DNA of 64,000 bases from positions 4,774,001-4,838,000 of the forward strand of contig NZ_CP119754.1 in the NCBI RefSeq assembly GCF_029319185.1, in the 5' to 3' direction. The stretch is from Superficieibacter sp. HKU1 (GTDB taxonomy: Bacteria; Pseudomonadota; Gammaproteobacteria; Enterobacterales; Enterobacteriaceae). A program made the translations under genes and the position numbers. Every line of letters starts with the position of its first letter. Position 1 is the first letter of the stretch. The notes beneath the pieces are model-generated. The model was not told the DNA's origin. It did not search any database and was given only the letters and a program-made list of their open reading frames with translations. Shown in pieces: positions 15,484 through 23,753 of the stretch.

Positions 15484-17235
15484 ATGTTTAATCAGGAATG
15501 CTTAACACGGCGAGATATCACGGAGCTACGAAGCCAGCGCTGGTACGCCCCACAGACCATCCGGGCATTTGCCCACCGTCAACGTACCCAGCAAATGGGA
15601 TTTGCGCGCGAAGAGTTCTTAGGCAAACCGGTTATCGGCATTATCAACACCTGGAGCGATATGAGCGCCTGCCATTCACATTTGCGTGAACGGGCAGAAG
15701 CGGTAAAACGCGGCGTTTGGGCTGCAGGCGGATTCCCGGTGGAATTACCCGCCCTGTCGATGGGTGAAGTCATGGTGAAACCCACCACCATGCTCTATCG
15801 TAATTTTCTCGCCATGGAGACTGAAGAGTTGTTACGCCAGCATCCCATCGATGGTGTGGTCTTGCTGGGCGGTTGCGATAAATCCACGCCAGCCCTGTTG
15901 ATGGGCGCCCTCTCTATGGATATCCCCACTCTTTTCTGCCCGGCAGGCCCGATGACTACCGGCAAATGGCACGGTCAGGTCACTGGCGCAGGCACACACA
16001 CGAAAAAATACTGGGATCAGCTACGGCTGGGCGCCATCACTCAGCATGACTGGATTGAACTTGAGGGCGCGATGACACGGTCAATCGGTACCTGCAATAC
16101 CATGGGTACCGCATCCACGATGACCTCTATTGCCGACGCCATGGGTTTTACCCTCCCCGGCGCCAGTTCCATTCCGGCAGCGGATTGTCGTCACCCGCAG
16201 ATGGCGGCACAGTGCGGCCGTACCATTGTCGATATGGTGTGGTATGACCATAAGCCGTCCCGTTGGCTGACAAAAGAAAATGTGATTAACGGCGTTATCG
16301 CTTACATGTCACTCGGTGGGTCAACCAATGCTGCAATCCATCTTATTGCGATGGCTAACCGCGCCTCTATTTCACTCACGCTGAAAGAAATGGAAGCCAT
16401 TGCCCGCAAGATACCGGTACTGGCAAATCTTTTTCCTTCCGGCCGGGCGCTTATGGACGATTTCTTCTTTGCCGGCGGCCTGATGGCGCAAATGAAAAAG
16501 CTCTCCGGCTTTTTACATCTCAACGCGCGTGGCGTACTCAATACGCCCGTCAGCGACTGGATCGAAAACGCGCAATGTTTCGACGATGACATTATTCGTG
16601 ACATAGATAACCCGGTGATCCCGCTTTCACAGGGCTGCGCATTGACCGTTTTACACGGCAACCTTTGCCCGAATGGTGCCGTGATGAAATCCTCCGCCGC
16701 CAGCCCTCAGTTTCACCGGCATCAGGGGCCTGCGCTGGTATTTGACAACCATCAGGCGCTGTCTGACGCCATTGACGATCCGGATCTAAAGGTAACTAAA
16801 GATACCGTAATTATCCTGCGCAATGCGGGGCCGGTGGGCGGGCCGGGAATGCCGGAATGGGGCAATTTGCCTGTTCCTAAAAAACTGTTACAGCAGGGTG
16901 TGACGGATATGGTGCGCATTTCCGATGCCCGAATGTCCGGCACCCACTATGGTACCTGTATTCTGCATGTCGCGCCGGAGGCAGCCGTTGGCGGCCCCCT
17001 CGCGCTGGTACAAACCGGCGATATCATTGAACTGAATATTGAGGCCGGTACGCTCAATATGCAGGTCGATGACGCTGAATTAAAGCGCCGCCGATCCGCA
17101 CTACAACCCCGGCATCCCGTTTTTGGCCGTTCCTGGGCCGCACTCTATCAACAACACGTTACGCAGGCTGATGAAGGGTGTGATTTCGACTTCCTCCAGT
17201 CCGGCAGCGACGTTCCTGAACCTCCCATTTTTTAA
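15484..17235 (+). CDS. IlvD/Edd-family sugar-acid dehydratase (candidate sulfogluconate dehydratase)
   Basis: A 583-residue dehydratase of the IlvD/Edd superfamily in the sugar-acid (arabonate/xylonate-type) branch. The Fe-S and metal cysteines are in NTWSDMSACHSHL, LLGGCDKSTPAL and GTCNTMGTAST; the C-terminal signature is GPVGGPGMPEW with ISDARMSGTHYGT. In sulfo-ED it would convert 6-deoxy-6-sulfogluconate to 2-keto-3,6-dideoxy-6-sulfogluconate. ATG at 15484 has AGGA about 9 bases upstream and begins a family-length protein; two upstream in-frame starts would overlap the promoter. It heads a six-gene operon. A non-sulfonated aldonate remains possible, since the family cannot be resolved by eye. 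Confidence 0.85.
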   Translation: MFNQECLTRRDITELRSQRWYAPQTIRAFAHRQRTQQMGFAREEFLGKPVIGIINTWSDMSACHSHLRERAEAVKRGVWAAGGFPVELPALSMGEVMVKPTTMLYRNFLAMETEELLRQHPIDGVVLLGGCDKSTPALLMGALSMDIPTLFCPAGPMTTGKWHGQVTGAGTHTKKYWDQLRLGAITQHDWIELEGAMTRSIGTCNTMGTASTMTSIADAMGFTLPGASSIPAADCRHPQMAAQCGRTIVDMVWYDHKPSRWLTKENVINGVIAYMSLGGSTNAAIHLIAMANRASISLTLKEMEAIARKIPVLANLFPSGRALMDDFFFAGGLMAQMKKLSGFLHLNARGVLNTPVSDWIENAQCFDDDIIRDIDNPVIPLSQGCALTVLHGNLCPNGAVMKSSAASPQFHRHQGPALVFDNHQALSDAIDDPDLKVTKDTVIILRNAGPVGGPGMPEWGNLPVPKKLLQQGVTDMVRISDARMSGTHYGTCILHVAPEAAVGGPLALVQTGDIIELNIEAGTLNMQVDDAELKRRRSALQPRHPVFGRSWAALYQQHVTQADEGCDFDFLQSGSDVPEPPIF

Positions 17236-17243
17236 GGTGAAAA

Positions 17244-18035
17244 ATGAATAATTTTAAGCAAGCTATTCTGGCAGGCCAGCGGATGCTGGGTACATGGATG
17301 ATGACCGGCAGCGATACTGTCGCGGAGGCAATGGCTACGGTTGGATTCGATTTTTTAGTACTGGATCAAGAACATGTCGCCGTCGATACGCTGGAAGCCA
17401 TTCGCATCGATCGCGCAATTCGTAGCGTTAATCCGCTGACGACGCCCCTTTACCGTCTGGCGGGGAACGAAGTGGTGCTGCTCAAGCGCGCGCTTGATGG
17501 TGGAGCGATGTCATTAATGATCCCATTTATTAATACGGTTGAGGATGCGCGTAAAGCCGTGGAGTCTGCTTACTATCCTCCTTATGGCAAGCGCGGTTTT
17601 GCCGCCATGCATCGGGCATCGGGCTGGGGAGGTAATGCGCAATTCGTCAGAGAAGCTCGTGAAGATCTGTGCCTGATTTTACAGCTCGAAACACCTGAAG
17701 CCATTGCTAACGTCGGAGCGATGGCTGAAATCGAAGGGATAACCGGCTTCTTCATCGGTCCCGGCGATTTATCCTCTGCGATGGGCCATCCGGGTAACCC
17801 TTCGCATCCTGACGTGCAGGCCATGATAAAACGCGGCCTGGATGCCTGTAAGCAGCTCGGTAAGCCATGCGGGATCGTTGGCGGTAATCCTGAACTGGTG
17901 AACCGCTACCAGCAAATGGGCTTTACATTTGTGGCCCTGGCGTCCGATATGAGTTTTCTGATCTCCCGCGCAAAAGAGCAATTGGGCGCTATTCGTGGAG
18001 AAGACGTACAGATTCGTGGCGGCGAGGTCTATTGA
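17244..18035 (+). CDS. HpcH/HpaI-family aldolase (candidate KDSG aldolase)
   Basis: A 263-residue class II pyruvate aldolase of the HpcH/HpaI family. It has the catalytic-base histidine in VLDQEHVAVD, the metal-binding glutamate in ILQLETPEAI and the aspartate in FFIGPGDLSSAMG. The arginine seen in LYRLAGNE fits the pyruvate-carboxylate site. In the sulfo-ED pathway an enzyme of this family splits the keto-deoxy-sulfogluconate into pyruvate and sulfolactaldehyde. The gene starts 8 bp after the dehydratase stop and nearly abuts the next gene, as expected for coupled pathway enzymes. A keto-deoxy-sugar-acid without sulfonate would be handled by the same fold. Confidence 0.85.
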   Translation: MNNFKQAILAGQRMLGTWMMTGSDTVAEAMATVGFDFLVLDQEHVAVDTLEAIRIDRAIRSVNPLTTPLYRLAGNEVVLLKRALDGGAMSLMIPFINTVEDARKAVESAYYPPYGKRGFAAMHRASGWGGNAQFVREAREDLCLILQLETPEAIANVGAMAEIEGITGFFIGPGDLSSAMGHPGNPSHPDVQAMIKRGLDACKQLGKPCGIVGGNPELVNRYQQMGFTFVALASDMSFLISRAKEQLGAIRGEDVQIRGGEVY

Positions 18036-18036
18036 T

Positions 18037-18921
18037 ATGACCCGGCTTATTGAGCGCACTCTGGGTGCGCTTACCTTCACCGTAGCACCTGAGCTGGGCG
18101 GAGCGCTTGCCAGTCTGCGCTGGAAAGGACACGACATTCTCAGACCGCGCGATCCTCATGGCGAACAACGCGCTAACCAGTGCGCCAGCTATCCCTTAAT
18201 TCCCTGGTCTAACCGTATTGCTGATGGACGTTTCTTCTTTGCCGGAAAAGCGCGGCAGGTGGCAAAAAATTTCGGCGATCATCCTCACGCCATTCACGGT
18301 CAGGGCTGGTTATCACCCTGGTCAGTCGCAGAAGAGAGCGATTGCCGGATTGTCCTGACGCTGGATATGCCAGCGTCCCCCGGCTGGCCATGGCCGTGGC
18401 GAGGCGTTCAGACATTTGATGCCACACAAGAGCGTTTATCAGTCACCCTTTGTTACCACAATCTTGCGGGGGAAGCCGTACCTGCAGGGCTGGGATTTCA
18501 TCCCTTCTTCGCTCAGGCAGATGCCTGTGAGCTATTTTTTTCAGCTCCTCGCGTGTGGATCAATAACGAAGAAAGTCTTCCGGTTGAAGAGCTGGCGACA
18601 CCGCCCGGGTGGAATTATTCGTCTTTCCGTACGCCTGTTGCTGGTTCCGTCGATAATTGTTTTTGCGGCTGGTCTGGCGAAGCAACGGTCCGCTGGCCGC
18701 AAAAAAATATCCGCGCGACCCTGACCTGCCACGATACCGAATGCGCCGTGCTTTTTATTCCTGGCGCAGGACGCAATGTCGTTGCAATTGAACCGGTCAG
18801 CCATATTAACAATGCCATTAATTTATTTTCCTGTGATGGTGATAAGCGTGCGATGGATATCGTCGCAGCTGGCGATTCTTTATATCTTGGCATGACGATA
18901 AGGATGTCGGACGATGAATAA
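18037..18921 (+). CDS. Aldose-1-epimerase-like mutarotase (right copy)
   Basis: A 294-residue aldose-1-epimerase-family protein with the complete catalytic set visible: H87 in HAIHGQGW, H155 in GLGFHPFF and the C-terminal glutamate E252 in IEPVSHINNAIN. It would speed interconversion of sugar anomers ahead of the dehydrogenase. ATG at 18037 follows the aldolase TGA by one base, and the gene overlaps the lactonase start by 8 bp. It differs clearly from the left-hand mutarotase in sequence, so the two are not a recent duplication. Confidence 0.83.
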   Translation: MTRLIERTLGALTFTVAPELGGALASLRWKGHDILRPRDPHGEQRANQCASYPLIPWSNRIADGRFFFAGKARQVAKNFGDHPHAIHGQGWLSPWSVAEESDCRIVLTLDMPASPGWPWPWRGVQTFDATQERLSVTLCYHNLAGEAVPAGLGFHPFFAQADACELFFSAPRVWINNEESLPVEELATPPGWNYSSFRTPVAGSVDNCFCGWSGEATVRWPQKNIRATLTCHDTECAVLFIPGAGRNVVAIEPVSHINNAINLFSCDGDKRAMDIVAAGDSLYLGMTIRMSDDE

Positions 18922-19801
18922 TCTCTCGGTATTATTTGATTATCAGGGCGAACTTCCGGAATGCCCGACCTGGGATGCTGACAGCCAGACGCTGTTCTGG
19001 ACAGATATCCTCCAGAAACAGATCCATAGCTTTCACGTAATCACCCGACGCCACGAAATACTTTCCTTTCCTGAGGAAGTCGGCTGTTTCGCCCTGCGCC
19101 ATGATGGTGGTTTTATTGTCGCTATGCGCTCAGGAATCTGGCTTACCGATGCAGACGGGACGCTGGTGAAGAAAGTGTGCGACAACCCTAACAATCCCCA
19201 ACTGGCCCGATTTAACGATGGCGGCACCGATCCCCTCGGTCGCTTTTGGGCGGGGACCTACTGGGGGCCGCGTGATTATAACGGTGCACTGCTCGTCCGC
19301 GTGGACAACAACCTGAAGGTTTCAGTGGTACAAAGCGACATTCTGGGCGCTAACGGCCTGGCGTTTTCTCCAGATAATCGCTGGATGTACACCAGCGATA
19401 CACCTAATCACACGATTTACAAAACGCCCCTCGACATCCGCGGCGAACCAGGACTGCGCGAGAAATGGAAGACCTTCCCTCATGGCCACGGTCGTCCTGA
19501 TGGCGCGGCAATGGATAGTGAAGGTTGCTACTGGAGCGCTTTATTCGATGGCTTTCGTATTGCCCGCTTTTCCCCCCAGGGCGAGCTACTGGAAGAACAC
19601 TCGCTTCCTGTTCGTTGCCCGACGATGGTGTGTTTTGGTGGTGACGATATGAAAACATTATTCATCACCACCACCCGAGAAAATATGACGGCGGATGAGA
19701 TTGCCCTGCGCCCCCTGTCAGGAGCCATTTTTACGCTGCCGGTTACCGTTGCAGGGGTTTCTAAACCACGATTTAAAGAACAACCAAATAAGGATCAATA
19801 A
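18914..19801 (+). CDS. SMP-30/gluconolactonase-family lactonase
   Basis: A 295-residue six-bladed propeller lactonase of the SMP-30/gluconolactonase/LRE family. Metal-binding residues are visible: Glu in GELPECPTW, Asn/Asp in RFNDGGTDPLGRFWAGT, Asn in GANGLAFSPDNRWMYTSDT and Asp in GRPDGAAMDSEGCYW. It would hydrolyse the aldono-lactone made by the SDR dehydrogenase, sulfogluconolactone if the sulfo-ED reading is right. It overlaps the mutarotase gene by 8 bp and precedes the dehydrogenase by 1 bp. Confidence 0.87.
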   Translation: MNNLSVLFDYQGELPECPTWDADSQTLFWTDILQKQIHSFHVITRRHEILSFPEEVGCFALRHDGGFIVAMRSGIWLTDADGTLVKKVCDNPNNPQLARFNDGGTDPLGRFWAGTYWGPRDYNGALLVRVDNNLKVSVVQSDILGANGLAFSPDNRWMYTSDTPNHTIYKTPLDIRGEPGLREKWKTFPHGHGRPDGAAMDSEGCYWSALFDGFRIARFSPQGELLEEHSLPVRCPTMVCFGGDDMKTLFITTTRENMTADEIALRPLSGAIFTLPVTVAGVSKPRFKEQPNKDQ

Positions 19802-19802
19802 C

Positions 19803-20570
19803 ATGAATTATAGCCAATCTGTTTCTTATCACTCCCTCAAAAATAAAATCGTTGCAATTACAGGCGGTGCCAGCGGCATCGGTGAAGAACTGGTGCGCGC
19901 CTATGTGAATCAGGGCGCAAAGGTCGCTTTTTTAGATTACGATCGGGCGGCGGGTGAAAAACTTGCCGCAGAGCTTAATTGCCGCTTTCTGTTTTGCGAT
20001 GTCACCGATATTCCACAACTCAAAAACTGTTTTTTAACTATTGAGCAGGAATTAGGGGCTGTCGATATTCTTATTAATAACGCAGGAAGTGACGACCATC
20101 ATAATATTGATGACTTAAGCGAAGAATATTTTAATAATCGGATTAATGTGAACTTGCGCCACCAGCTATTTGCGATTCAGGCCGTTATTCCTGGTATGAC
20201 TACGAAAGGCGAAGGTAGCATTATTAATATGGGCTCAATCAACTGGATGCGTGGTCGTCCGGGGCGCGTATGTTACTCGCTATCAAAGGCGGCCATTCAC
20301 GGCTTTACCCGTACACTCTGCCAGGAGCTGGGACCACGAGGTATTCGGGTTAACAGTCTGGTCCCTGGGGCAATAAAAACCGCTAAGCAAGAAGCTATGT
20401 GGGCCAAACTCGATCCGTCCGCCGTGAATCAATTTATGGATCTGCAGGCGTTAAAAGTGCGGCTGGATGGAACCCATTGCGCCCGAATGGCGCTGTTCCT
20501 CGGTTCAGGGGAATCATGCGGCTGTACCGGTCAGAACTTTATTGTCGATGCCGGGCTATCGGTTAATTAA
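19803..20570 (+). CDS. SDR-family sugar dehydrogenase (candidate sulfoquinovose dehydrogenase)
   Basis: A 255-residue classical short-chain dehydrogenase. The cofactor motif is TGGASGIG, then NNAG, with the catalytic Ser in NMGSIN and YxxxK in YSLSK; the end is GQNFIVDAGLSVN. The acidic LDYD after the second strand favours NAD(H). In Pseudomonas putida SQ1 an SDR oxidises sulfoquinovose to the lactone; the neighbouring lactonase, dehydratase and aldolase make the same first step likely here. ATG at 19803 is chosen because it directly follows the lactonase stop and is close to the conserved N-terminus. Confidence 0.85.
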   Translation: MNYSQSVSYHSLKNKIVAITGGASGIGEELVRAYVNQGAKVAFLDYDRAAGEKLAAELNCRFLFCDVTDIPQLKNCFLTIEQELGAVDILINNAGSDDHHNIDDLSEEYFNNRINVNLRHQLFAIQAVIPGMTTKGEGSIINMGSINWMRGRPGRVCYSLSKAAIHGFTRTLCQELGPRGIRVNSLVPGAIKTAKQEAMWAKLDPSAVNQFMDLQALKVRLDGTHCARMALFLGSGESCGCTGQNFIVDAGLSVN

Positions 20571-20579
20571 GGATGCTCC

Positions 20580-21464
20580 ATGGAATTCTTCAATCTCTTT
20601 ACGCCTGACGGCGCAGCGCTTGATACTACAGCGATGCTTATCGTCATTGCCGTTATGTTTCTCTACACCTTCGTTGGCATCTGCGCGGGATTTGGCGGCG
20701 GTTTAACATCCATGCCGCTGATTACCATGGTATTACCACTTAAGATGGCCGCGCCGATGTCGGTTATGGTTGGTACTGCTACCGCCCTGTACGCCACGTG
20801 GTTATCGCGCAAGGAAACGGACTGGAAATCAGCGCTGGTTCTCATTCTTTTTTCGTTTGCCGGGATCCCCGTCGGCCTTTATGCGCTGTCATTTTTACCC
20901 GACCATATTATGAAAATAGGTCTGGGCGGTTTTATTATTCTGTACTCATTCTATAGCCTGTTCATACCTCGCCTGCCGGTATACGATCGCCGCTGGATTG
21001 CCGCACCGATGGGCGCAATTGCAGGAGCGCTGGGGGCTGCATTCTCAACGAATGGACCGCCGGTAGTAATGTACGGAATGTTACGTAACCTCGCGCCCGC
21101 CGCATTTCGCGGTACGCTGAATGCTTTTTTTACGGCGAATAATATCGCCATCATCGGTGGGCTTGCGACCAGTGGGATACTCACGATATCTACGGTAAAA
21201 CTGGTGATATTTTGCGTGCCTACCATGATCTTAGGCTCCATTGTCGGGCAATATGTTCACAAGCGAATTTCCGTCAACGTGTTTCGAATCATGGTTTTTT
21301 TACTGCTTATCGCCTCCGGTGCCATGTTGATTAAAGGGGCTACGGGAATTTCTGCCCTGAGCGCATTATTACCGGTATTCGCTATCTTGATCGTTATGCA
21401 ATTACTATTCGGCAAGAAAGTTGCCGCTATCCGCGCAGCGGATGAAGCGGCAAGAGCACAGTAA
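20580..21464 (+). CDS. TauE/SafE-family sulfonate/sulfite exporter
   Basis: A 294-residue membrane protein of the TauE/SafE (DUF81) family with about eight helices. Marks are GICAGFGGGLTSMPLITMVLP at the N-terminus and AAFSTNGPPVVMYGML in the middle repeat. The family exports C2-C3 sulfonates or sulfite in sulfonate-degrading bacteria, so here it would remove sulfolactate, dihydroxypropanesulfonate or sulfite. It is the last gene of the dehydratase operon, 9 bp after the SDR stop. Its presence is the strongest sign in this block that the substrate is sulfonated. Confidence 0.85.
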   Translation: MEFFNLFTPDGAALDTTAMLIVIAVMFLYTFVGICAGFGGGLTSMPLITMVLPLKMAAPMSVMVGTATALYATWLSRKETDWKSALVLILFSFAGIPVGLYALSFLPDHIMKIGLGGFIILYSFYSLFIPRLPVYDRRWIAAPMGAIAGALGAAFSTNGPPVVMYGMLRNLAPAAFRGTLNAFFTANNIAIIGGLATSGILTISTVKLVIFCVPTMILGSIVGQYVHKRISVNVFRIMVFLLLIASGAMLIKGATGISALSALLPVFAILIVMQLLFGKKVAAIRAADEAARAQ

Positions 21465-21492
21465 TCGACATTGTAATTTTCTCAGATATGAA

Positions 21493-21520
21493 AAAAGCCG
21501 CTGAATAATCAGCGGCTTTT
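21493..21520. terminator. Bidirectional terminator between tauE-like gene and typA
   Basis: A perfect 12-bp stem (AAAAGCCGCTGA / TCAGCGGCTTTT) with an ATAA loop. A-rich and T-rich flanks give a U-tract in either direction. It lies between the convergent ends of the sulfosugar operon and typA. Confidence 0.9.
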
Positions 21521-21551
21521 ATTTATCACTTTTGACGTCAGATCGCGTTAA

Positions 21552-23375
21552 TTACGCTTCTTTCGGACCACGGTTCGCACGTTTACGGTCGTTTTCCGTC
21601 AGGTGACGTTTACGAATACGTACGGAAACCGGGGTAACCTCTACCAGTTCGTCGTCATCAATGAACTCCAGAGCTTGCTCCAGGGTCATTTTCTGTGCCG
21701 GAACCAGCGTCGTGGCTTCGTCAGTACCGGAAGCACGCATGTTGGTCAGTTTCTTACCGGTCAGGCAGTTTACCGTCAGGTCGTTAGAACGGCTGTGAAT
21801 ACCGATGATCTGGCCTTCATACACTTCCGCACCGTGACCCAGGAACAGCTTACCGCGATCCTGCAGACCGAACAGCGCAAACGCAACCGCTTTACCCTGA
21901 CCGTTGGAGATCAGTACGCCGTTCTGACGCTGGCCCACATCACCCGCACGAACGTCGTCGTAGTGGCTGAAGGTGGAGTACAGCAGACCGGTACCGGAGG
22001 TCATGGTCATGAACTCTGAACGGAAGCCGATCAGACCACGGCTTGGGATCACGTAGTCGAGACGTACGCGGCCTTTGCCATCCGGATTCATGTTTTTCAG
22101 GTCGCCTTTACGCTCGCCCAGTGCCTGCATGACAGACCCCTGGTGCTGCTCTTCGACGTCCAGCGTTACGTTTTCGAACGGCTCTTGCTTGCGGCCGTCG
22201 ATTTCGCGGAAGATAACTTTCGGACGGGAAACCGCCATCTCGAAACCTTCACGACGCATGTTTTCAATCAGAACGGACAGGTGCAGTTCACCACGGCCAG
22301 AAACGCGGAATGCATCAGCATCTTCGGTTTCTTCAACGCGCAGCGCCACGTTGTGCACCAGCTCTTTGTTCAGGCGGTCAAGGATCTGACGAGAGGTAAC
22401 GTACTTACCTTCTTTACCGCAGAACGGAGAGGTGTTAACGCAGAAGAACATGGTTACGGTCGGCTCATCAACAGACAGTGCCGGCAGCGCTTCGACATTC
22501 TGCGGATCGCAGATGGTGTCGGAGATGTTCAGCTCGCCCAGACCGGTAATCGCGATGATGTCACCAGCTTCTGCAACGTCGCTTTCAATACGTTCCAGAC
22601 CCAGGTGGGTCAGCACTTTACCGACTTTACCGTTACGGGTTTTGCCTTCGCTATCAATGATAGTGATCTGCTGGTTCGGCTTCACTTTACCGCGCTTGAT
22701 ACGACCGATGCCGATGACGCCAACGTAGTTGTTGTAATCCAGCTGGGAGATCTGCATCTGCAGCGGACCATCAAGGTCAACGTTCGGTGCCGGTACGCGA
22801 TCGACGATAGTCTGATACAGCGGCGTCATATCTTCAGCCATATCTTCGTGATCCAGACCCGCGATACCGTTCAGCGCTGACGCGTAAACGATCGGGAAGT
22901 CCAGCTGTTCGTCGGTAGCGTCGAGGTTAACGAACAGGTCAAATACCTGATCGACAACCCAGTCAGGACGCGCACCCGGACGGTCAACTTTGTTGATAAC
23001 AACGATAGGCTTCAGGCCATGAGCAAAGGCTTTTTTGGTCACGAAGCGCGTCTGCGGCATCGGACCATCCATTGCATCAACGACCAGCAGCACGGAGTCT
23101 ACCATGGACATTACGCGCTCAACTTCACCACCGAAGTCGGCGTGCCCAGGGGTATCAACGATGTTGATACGGTAGTCATTCCATTTGATAGCGGTGTTTT
23201 TAGCGAGGATGGTAATCCCACGCTCTTTCTCCAAATCGTTGGAGTCCATCACACGCTCTTGAGTTTCGGCACGCTCACCGAAAGTACCAGATTGTTGCAG
23301 CAGCTTATCAACCAGGGTCGTTTTACCATGGTCAACGTGAGCAATGATGGCGATGTTACGCAAATTTTCGATCAC
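21552..23375 (-). CDS. typA: TypA/BipA ribosome-associated GTPase
   Basis: A 607-residue translational GTPase, identical in length to E. coli BipA. G1 is AHVDHGKTT, G3 is DTPGHADFGG, and G4 is NKVDRPGARPDWV; EF-G-like domains follow, with the BipA-specific C-terminus ending in RIRKRHLTENDRKRANRGPKEA. It binds the 70S ribosome and supports 50S assembly and growth at low temperature. It is divergent from glnA across a 378-bp regulatory region. Confidence 0.97.
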   Translation of the reverse strand: MIENLRNIAIIAHVDHGKTTLVDKLLQQSGTFGERAETQERVMDSNDLEKERGITILAKNTAIKWNDYRINIVDTPGHADFGGEVERVMSMVDSVLLVVDAMDGPMPQTRFVTKKAFAHGLKPIVVINKVDRPGARPDWVVDQVFDLFVNLDATDEQLDFPIVYASALNGIAGLDHEDMAEDMTPLYQTIVDRVPAPNVDLDGPLQMQISQLDYNNYVGVIGIGRIKRGKVKPNQQITIIDSEGKTRNGKVGKVLTHLGLERIESDVAEAGDIIAITGLGELNISDTICDPQNVEALPALSVDEPTVTMFFCVNTSPFCGKEGKYVTSRQILDRLNKELVHNVALRVEETEDADAFRVSGRGELHLSVLIENMRREGFEMAVSRPKVIFREIDGRKQEPFENVTLDVEEQHQGSVMQALGERKGDLKNMNPDGKGRVRLDYVIPSRGLIGFRSEFMTMTSGTGLLYSTFSHYDDVRAGDVGQRQNGVLISNGQGKAVAFALFGLQDRGKLFLGHGAEVYEGQIIGIHSRSNDLTVNCLTGKKLTNMRASGTDEATTLVPAQKMTLEQALEFIDDDELVEVTPVSVRIRKRHLTENDRKRANRGPKEA

Positions 23376-23526
23376 AACTTTGCCTCAGGCATTAGAAATA
23401 GCGCGTTATTGTACACGGATTAATCGCACTACAAAACAGGATCACAAAGATCCTCCGCAAACAAGTATTGCAGAGTTTGTTTGTGATCGCTTTCACGAAG
23501 CGAAATCAGGGCACCCTAACGCAAAT

Positions 23527-23575
23527 TGCACCAATATGGTGCTTAATGTTTACATAGAAGCACTATACTGGTGCA
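23527..23575 (+). promoter_or_regulatory. NtrC enhancer sites upstream of glnA
   Basis: Two dyad sites match the NtrC consensus TGCAC-N5-7-GTGCA: 23527-23542 (TGCACCAATATGGTGC) and 23559-23575 (GCACTATACTGGTGC core). They lie about 90-120 bp upstream of the sigma-54 promoter, as the strong enhancer sites do in E. coli. Weaker GGTGC and GCAC-GGTGC elements continue to 23614 (for example TTGCACTATGGTGC at 23601-23614). Confidence 0.88.
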
Positions 23576-23647
23576 GCGTGACGTTAATGGTGCAGCCCTT
23601 TTGCACTATGGTGCGCATGATAGCGCCTTTTGGGGGGAATTTGAAAG

Positions 23648-23666
23648 TTGGCACAGATTTCGCTTT
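23648..23666 (+). promoter_or_regulatory. glnAp2 sigma-54 promoter
   Basis: The sequence TTGGCACAGATTTCGCTTT carries the -24 GG (23650-23651) and -12 GC (23662-23663) doublets at the right spacing and equals the E. coli glnAp2 core as I recall it. Transcription should start near 23675, leaving a leader of about 80 nt before glnA. The rest of the 23376-23753 gap holds the NtrC sites and the typA promoter. Confidence 0.9.
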
Positions 23667-23753
23667 ATCTTTTTTAACACGATAACGCCAGTCAGGCCGT
23701 TTGAATACCTCGTTACCACGACGACAATGACCGAATCCGGGGAGAGTTAAAGT

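Noticed and set aside
22143..22880. 245-codon open frame antisense to typA
   Set aside because: It lies wholly within the intact typA gene, and its composition follows from typA codon use.
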